This document shows positions 25,308 to 29,500 of a stretch of DNA of 29,500 nucleotides, in pieces. The stretch covers positions 1 through 29,500 of the forward strand of contig URMH01000032.1 in assembly GCA_900549015.1 (NCBI GenBank), in the 5' to 3' direction. The notes below the pieces were generated by a model. It saw only the letters and a program-made list of their open reading frames with translations, made no database searches and was not told the origin of the DNA. Made by a program: the position numbers and the translations under genes. Source of the DNA: an uncultured Blautia sp. Its GTDB lineage: Bacteria; Bacillota; Clostridia; Lachnospirales; Lachnospiraceae. The stretch's first letter is position 1. The number at the start of each line of letters is the position of its first letter.

Positions 25308-26196
25308 TTTTATCCCCCACTTTCATCTGAATAATTGAAAGAACAACAATCAGCACAACAACTACATAAGACACGGCTGCTGCGTATCCGAAATCCGGTG
25401 AATACTTAAAGAGCAGATTATAAATATACTGGGAAATGGTAATGGTTGCATTTGCAGGTCCGCCCTGTGTGATATTCATTGTCTCATCGAAAAGCTGCAG
25501 AGTTCCGATTGTAGAGTTGATTGTTGTAAAAAGAATAATCGGTTTTAACATAGGAACTGTAATGCTTTTAAATTTCTGGAAAGCGCCTGCTCCATCGATT
25601 TCCGCTGCCTCGTAAATAGAATCATCAATTCCCTGAAGGCCTGCAAGATAGAAAATCATATTGTATCCTGTCCATCTCCAGGTAATGGCAAGAATGATGA
25701 GTACCTTTGCCCATACCGGATGCGTGATCCACGCCACCGGCTCACTGATAATATGTAAATTCATTAAAAGTGCATTTACAAATCCATCTGTTGCAAACAG
25801 ACTTTTAAAAACAATAGAATACGCTACAAGGGAGGTTACGCACGGAAGGAAAATGGCAGTTCTGAAAAATCCTTTTCCCTTTAATCCCTTGGAATTCAGC
25901 ATGGTTGAAATAATAAGCGCCAGAATGATCATTACGGGAACCTGAACTACAAGATAGATCAATGTGTTAAAAAGCGCTTTACGAAATGTAATATCATTTA
26001 ATAAGCGCTTATAATTTACAAGTCCGCTGAATGTAAGCTGATTTCCGGCTCCTGTCTGAAACGATGTGATAAATGCCTGAATCATCGGATAAAAAACAAA
26101 CGCAACGATTAAAATCAGGCTTGGAATGATGAACGCCCAGGCTTTTCTGTTAAGCTTCGGGCTATATCCACTTTTTGACACTTTCTGTCTGTTCAT
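25300..26196 (-). CDS. Carbohydrate ABC transporter permease (MalF type)
   Basis: Partner permease of the CUT1 importer; 298 residues with six membrane segments and a basic N-terminus. The EAA loop EAAEIDGAGAFQKFKSITVP is clear. Good ribosome binding site AGGAGG before the ATG at 26196. It follows the solute-binding protein gene by 80 bp, with a stable RNA hairpin between them. Confidence 0.92.
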   Translation of the reverse strand: MNRQKVSKSGYSPKLNRKAWAFIIPSLILIVAFVFYPMIQAFITSFQTGAGNQLTFSGLVNYKRLLNDITFRKALFNTLIYLVVQVPVMIILALIISTMLNSKGLKGKGFFRTAIFLPCVTSLVAYSIVFKSLFATDGFVNALLMNLHIISEPVAWITHPVWAKVLIILAITWRWTGYNMIFYLAGLQGIDDSIYEAAEIDGAGAFQKFKSITVPMLKPIILFTTINSTIGTLQLFDETMNITQGGPANATITISQYIYNLLFKYSPDFGYAAAVSYVVVVLIVVLSIIQMKVGDKND

Positions 26197-26231
26197 AATC
26201 TTCCTCCTGCAAAATCCTCTTTAACCAGTTA

Positions 26232-26257
26232 GAGGACAGACAAGCCTGTCTGCCCTC
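26232..26257 (-). promoter_or_regulatory. Intercistronic RNA hairpin after the binding-protein gene
   Basis: An 11-bp stem with one G-U pair (26232-26242 with 26247-26257) and a 4-nt loop. No T-tract follows on the minus strand, so it is more likely an mRNA 3' stabiliser or processing site than a terminator. Such hairpins let binding protein exceed permease. Confidence 0.6.
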
Positions 26258-26275
26258 CTCACACTACTGAAATCT

Positions 26276-27559
26276 TTAGTTTGCTACTGCGCCTTCAATC
26301 TGTGTCTGGTACATTTCCAGAGTTTCGTCAATATCAGCGCCGCCTACAACAGCCTGTACAACCTCTGTCATAATATCTTCGATTGCATAAGTATCTTCTC
26401 CGTAATTTACAGCCGGAACTTCATTTGTCCACTCTGCAAAATCTTTGAATATTTCCTGTCCGCCGTAGAAATCAACACCTTTGTTGTAGTTTTCTGCTTC
26501 GCTGGAAGCTTTTAATGTACTTACAAGGTTAATATCAGCTGCAAGCTGATTCATAAGGTCTGTATTGGAAGCAAATGTATCTTTTAAGAAAGCTTTTGCA
26601 GCGTCTTCATGACCTACATTTTTCAGAACATACCAGCCAGCTCCACCGATGGAAGAAGCGTTTACAGAGTTTTCATTTTCTGCCATTTTAGGGAATGGAG
26701 CAACTGCCCATTTTCCGCTCTGATCTTCTGCATTTAATACAGATGGGGAAATCCAGCAGCCTGTCGGAACACTTGCTACCTCTCCGCTGTTAAATGCGCC
26801 TACGAACTGATCCCAGTCAGCGACCTGTTTGGAAATTCCGGAATCTACGATTTTCTTATAAGTAGTGATAGCATCTTTTAATGCCTGATTGTCTTTAATT
26901 GTTACGTTTCCTTCTGCATCTGTATACCATGCACCTGCACTCTGAAGCATCATACGAATCTGTCCCAGGTCACTTGGATCAAGAGTCAGCATATATTTTC
27001 CTGTTTTTTCCTGTACTGCCTCTCCGATTTCAATGTATTTATCCCATGTTAAGTCCTGCATATCTTCTGCTGTGTAACCGGCTTCTTCAATATAATCTGT
27101 GCGGTAGAAAACGGCTGCAACACCGGAGTCAAACGGAATACCGTACATTTTTCCATCCACCTGGTTTACTCCTGTTTTGTACTCTGCGAAATCATCTGGT
27201 GATGCAATGTCTGATAAATCAGCAAATTCGTCCGGATATGCTTTTAAGTATCCCTGGATTCTATAGTCCTCAATCAGTACGATGTCCGGAAGTCCTTCAT
27301 AAGAACCGGAAGCAAGGCTTGTATTTAATTTTGCCACGATGTCGTCCTGTGCCATTGTCACTACATTTACTTTCACGTCCGGATTTGTCTCCGCATACAT
27401 CTCTTTTGCCACATTTGCAGCTTTGATGTTAAAGGATTCGTCCCACGCCCAGATTGTAATTTCATCTGCGCTTTCTTTTTCTTCTGCACTTACCGGAATC
27501 CCCATTCCAAGTACCATTGCTCCTGCCATTAAAAGAGCTGCCATTTTTTTGAATTTCAT
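26276..27559 (-). CDS. Extracellular sugar-binding protein of ABC transporter
   Basis: CUT1 solute-binding protein, 427 residues, with the family's DEITIWAWDESFN start, LPDIVLIEDYR, YGIPFDSGVAAVFYRTD and NVGHEDAAKAFLK. The signal peptide (about residues 1-25, ending IPVSA) has no lipobox Cys, unusual because Gram-positive binding proteins are normally lipid-anchored. Cleavage after Ala25 would release it, or the segment may stay uncleaved. First gene of the operon; ribosome binding site GGGAGG. With LacZ downstream the likely ligand is a beta-galactoside. No ATPase gene lies in the operon, so a shared MsiK-like ATPase is presumed. Confidence 0.92.
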   Translation of the reverse strand: MKFKKMAALLMAGAMVLGMGIPVSAEEKESADEITIWAWDESFNIKAANVAKEMYAETNPDVKVNVVTMAQDDIVAKLNTSLASGSYEGLPDIVLIEDYRIQGYLKAYPDEFADLSDIASPDDFAEYKTGVNQVDGKMYGIPFDSGVAAVFYRTDYIEEAGYTAEDMQDLTWDKYIEIGEAVQEKTGKYMLTLDPSDLGQIRMMLQSAGAWYTDAEGNVTIKDNQALKDAITTYKKIVDSGISKQVADWDQFVGAFNSGEVASVPTGCWISPSVLNAEDQSGKWAVAPFPKMAENENSVNASSIGGAGWYVLKNVGHEDAAKAFLKDTFASNTDLMNQLAADINLVSTLKASSEAENYNKGVDFYGGQEIFKDFAEWTNEVPAVNYGEDTYAIEDIMTEVVQAVVGGADIDETLEMYQTQIEGAVAN

Positions 27560-27647
27560 GTTCGTTCCTCCCTGCGTTTCGTTCTTTTATTTGATAAATT
27601 TATATTACCACAGGTTCACGAAAATCCTTAATACAATCTTCATTGGA

Positions 27648-27717
27648 ATTTGGATTATCTTTTGATTTCTGAAAAAAATGGAATTTTTCTTGTACTATTT
27701 TGGGATATTTGGATTAT
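27648..27717 (-). promoter_or_regulatory. Direct repeats upstream of the sugar operon, candidate regulator sites
   Basis: ATAATCCAAAT occurs twice on the minus strand (27648-27658 and 27707-27717), 59 bp apart, each followed by a partly matching TCC.AA. They lie 89-158 bp upstream of the binding-protein ATG. The promoter below them has a TAATAT -10 and a poor -35, as expected for an activated promoter. They are candidate sites for the AraC-type regulator. Confidence 0.45.
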
Positions 27718-27836
27718 TTTAAGAAGTGAATGTCCACCTTTACTGACAAGCTATTTCCATGTCATATCAGGTATTTTACCATGCCAAATTTATGCCGGTT
27801 GACACCCTGTATACACATTATAAAGCATTTCATACT

Positions 27837-28272
27837 TTATATCTTTTTGCCGTCTGTTATTATTCCATTTAACACACTCATTATGTCCTCATAAGAAATA
27901 TCAGCTGCATAAGAAAATTTCTTCCGATATTTTGTCCACATACTTTTCAAATCTGGATTTGAAGAAATCTGTGCCATAATCCCATTCACATCAGTAATAT
28001 TTTTTAATGAACCCCTATGTAATGCAGTTGCTTTCAAGGCCTCTTTAAAAACTTCTTTATTATATTTTTGTGTTGTTCCAAGAATATATACATCATAAAA
28101 ATCTCTTGGTCTTGTAGTAAATATTCCTCTGCTTAGAATAGTTTCAACCTTCTCTGCCATTACTGTTTCAATATTATACCCCCATAAAGTAATTTTGACC
28201 TCTTCATCAAAAATACCTGAAAATTCATATTCTATAGCATGGGGTGTAATAACATCTGGCTTTTAAACTCAT
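27837..28272 (-). pseudogene. abiEii: abiEii toxin, internal deletion
   Basis: AbiEii is the nucleotidyltransferase toxin of the type IV AbiE system, normally about 280-300 residues. Here the start ATG (28272) overlaps the antitoxin stop in the usual ATGA manner and reads MSLKA, a typical beginning. It then jumps to a different frame and stops after 15 codons. The other frame, from about 28261 down to 27837, encodes the family's C-terminal part (VITPHAIEYEFSGIFDEE; ETVMAEKVETILSRG; TTRPRDFYDVYIL). The N-terminal catalytic half, with the GGS and Asp-rich motifs, is gone. An out-of-frame deletion of roughly 140 codons near 28261 explains this. A 107-residue product from 28160 remains possible but catalytically dead. 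Confidence 0.8.
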
Positions 28273-28865
28273 AACAATACCTCCATATATCTTTTTAGTA
28301 TCTTATCTATCCCAAATTGTGGTGCGTATAGTGCGAGCAGATTAAGATTCTTGTCTGGTGATGCAGCATAATTTTTTATAGCACTGATAACTATTTCTTC
28401 GTCAAGCCTATTTCTAGATCGTAGCAAATCACAAATTGTACGTTCTGCATTGTAACAGCGCACTTCGTTACCTAATGTTGTCTTTCTCATAACAATTCCT
28501 AATTGATGTAAATTGGGCTTTATATAATAACATAGACATTCTTCCCTTAACAAAGCAGAAAGCTTTGCATTACTTGGAATTGTTACAGAATGTGCAAAAG
28601 GAGTCCTCTCAGATAAACCATTTAAAAATAAAGCGGTATCATGAGAAAATATGATTTTATCAGATCGCAACATAAGTGAATACATATCATCAAATACTGT
28701 ATTCGAAAGCGTATAAATTCCCTGATGTTCTCTCTCCAGTAATCCTTCTTGTACATATTTGGAAAGAAGCGAACGTGTAAAACCTAATTGTATTACCTGT
28801 GCCGTAGTTATCATATTATGATTCTTTTTTATTGCTTCTAGTATAACTGGATTAATATTCATCAT
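28269..28865 (-). CDS. abiEi: AbiEi antitoxin, transcriptional repressor
   Basis: Antitoxin and autorepressor of the AbiE system, 198 residues. The N-terminal winged helix-turn-helix (about 8-55: MITTAQVIQLGFTRSLLSKY then GIYTLS) is followed by the AbiEi C-terminal domain (DKIIFSHDTALFLNGLSER; YNAERTICDLLRSRNRLD). Intact, normal length. GAGGTGAT lies before the two adjacent ATGs at 28865 and 28862. It overlaps the damaged toxin gene by 4 nt. Operator-like repeats lie just upstream. Confidence 0.9.
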   Translation of the reverse strand: MMNINPVILEAIKKNHNMITTAQVIQLGFTRSLLSKYVQEGLLEREHQGIYTLSNTVFDDMYSLMLRSDKIIFSHDTALFLNGLSERTPFAHSVTIPSNAKLSALLREECLCYYIKPNLHQLGIVMRKTTLGNEVRCYNAERTICDLLRSRNRLDEEIVISAIKNYAASPDKNLNLLALYAPQFGIDKILKRYMEVLL

Positions 28866-28904
28866 ATCACCTCATTTTTTTACATTTATATTAATATGCT
28901 ATCC

Positions 28905-28976
28905 TATATCGGTATAATTGTCAATTTCATTTTCAACATTTATACCGATATATTTTTTAATATCGATATAAATGTT
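28905..28976. promoter_or_regulatory. Three AbiEi operator-like repeats
   Basis: Copy 1 (28905-28917) and copy 2 (28940-28952) form a perfect 13-bp inverted repeat. Copy 2 (28935-28951) and copy 3 (28960-28976) form a second, 17-bp inverted repeat with one mismatch and an 8-bp spacer. They lie 40-110 bp upstream of abiEi, where the promoter must be. AbiEi proteins are known to bind inverted repeats in their own promoters. Confidence 0.7.
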
Positions 28977-29187
28977 CAAAAATCAATCTTGCTAAGGATA
29001 AAATAAACCCTTTTGTATAGTCTCGTTTTCCTATGTCCTCAGCAGCAATACTCTATATTTTGTGCTGCCATCATATTATATTTAAGTTTTACTAAGTTCC
29101 CACACCGGACTTACTGACACATGAAAAGCTTTCCTCTTTAATCGAAAAAAGCCAGCCGAAAAACTCTTAATTTCTGCGGTAAACGTA
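28977..29187. other. Intergenic stretch without recognised feature
   Basis: Together with the flanking repeats and terminator this forms a gap of about 470 bp between abiEi and tRNA-Cys. No open frame with a ribosome binding site and no RNA motif was recognised here. Confidence 0.6.
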
Positions 29188-29225
29188 ACAGAAGCGGCTA
29201 TGCTATTTTCACATACCGCTTCTGT
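29188..29225. repeat. Long imperfect hairpin
   Basis: A perfect 10-bp GC-containing stem (29188-29197 with 29216-29225) is extended inward by 4 bp after a one-base bulge. The following plus-strand bases are only moderately T-rich. It may be a weak terminator or a dispersed palindromic repeat. Confidence 0.45.
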
Positions 29226-29296
29226 CATATTTTATCTTCTCTGCAAAGTATTACTTGCTACCGGGAGTTTTCACCTTGTTGAAGGAAACATGAAGC

Positions 29297-29335
29297 AAAA
29301 AAAAGCTCAGAAAATACTAATTTTCTGAGCTTTTT
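29297..29335 (-). terminator. Terminator of the tRNA operon
   Basis: A perfect 16-bp stem (29300-29315 with 29320-29335) and 4-nt loop, followed on the minus strand by a T-tract. It begins 4 nt after the 3' end of tRNA-Cys. Confidence 0.9.
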
Positions 29336-29338
29336 CAG

Positions 29339-29409
29339 AGGTGCCACCCGGATTTGAACCGGGGATAGAGGTGTTGCAGACCTTTGCCTTACCACTTGGC
29401 TATGGCACC
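29339..29409 (-). tRNA. tRNA-Cys (GCA)
   Basis: A 71-nt cloverleaf with acceptor GGTGCCA/TGGCACC, anticodon GCA in the loop CTGCAAC, T-arm CCCGG TTCAAAT CCGGG and discriminator T. CCA is not encoded. Last gene of a minus-strand tRNA cluster. Confidence 0.95.
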
Positions 29410-29445
29410 ATACTTAATATATTATATTCTTCTTTTTAAGAAGAG

Positions 29446-29500
29446 TGACTCCAAGGGGATTTGAACCCCTGTTACCGCCGTGAAAGGGCGGTGTCTTAAC
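29446..29500 (-). tRNA. tRNA-Glu (TTC), truncated by the window edge
   Basis: The 3' portion of a tRNA: anticodon stem CCGCC/GGCGG with loop CTTTCAC (anticodon TTC), T-arm AGGGG TTCAAAT CCCCT, acceptor strand TGGAGTC and discriminator A. CCA is not encoded. Its 5' end lies beyond position 29500. It is 36 bp upstream of tRNA-Cys. Confidence 0.93.

Noticed and set aside
1..29500. CRISPR arrays or insertion sequences
   Set aside because: No regularly spaced direct repeats and no transposase motifs were seen on either strand.

Overview
The window looks like a Lachnospiraceae (Blautia/Ruminococcus-like Clostridia) chromosome. The evidence is moderate-to-low GC, AGGAGG ribosome binding sites, a PPi-type phosphofructokinase, DUF951, DUF4358 and DHHW proteins, and YesM/YesN regulators beside a CUT1 sugar transporter. 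This is inference from gene content, because no species marker is present.

Layout. (1) Positions 1-2709, minus strand, are phage-like: a late-regulator-like protein, small basic ORFs, a Cys-rich protein, a C5 cytosine methyltransferase with a second long ORF inside it in the +1 frame, a zinc-ribbon protein and ssb. This tract abuts rpsF where rpsF-ssb-rpsR is expected, and rpsR is absent, so the ssb/rpsF area is probably a prophage junction. (2) Positions 2780-4925 hold rpsF with its own promoter, DUF951, a Sir2 deacylase and a class B sortase. (3) Positions 5088-7780 hold PPi-dependent phosphofructokinase (+) and a xanthine/uracil permease (-), which converge on a shared terminator. (4) Positions 7931-14084, minus strand, hold an S8 (Csp-like) protease, a GH20C-type hexosaminidase, and a tightly overlapping trio of HdeD-like membrane protein, arginase-fold protein and Lgt. 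(5) Positions 14232-18039, plus strand, are an extracellular O-acylation cassette: SGNH hydrolase, DUF4358, MBOAT acyltransferase and DHHW/AlgX-like protein. Its last junction lies inside a perfect 25-bp inverted repeat. (6) Positions 18082-27559, minus strand, are a sugar-use operon: solute-binding protein, two permeases, LacZ, response regulator and sensor kinase. (7) Positions 27837-28976 hold an AbiE toxin-antitoxin locus with intact antitoxin, a toxin gene gutted by an internal out-of-frame deletion, and operator repeats. (8) Positions 29339-29500 hold tRNA-Cys and a partial tRNA-Glu.

Working together. The LacZ operon probably senses, imports and hydrolyses a beta-galactoside; its transport ATPase must be encoded elsewhere. 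The O-acylation cassette probably decorates a surface polymer. The most unusual structures are the dual-coding methyltransferase, the hairpin that buries a start codon, the decapitated AbiE toxin and the phage/ribosomal-operon junction.
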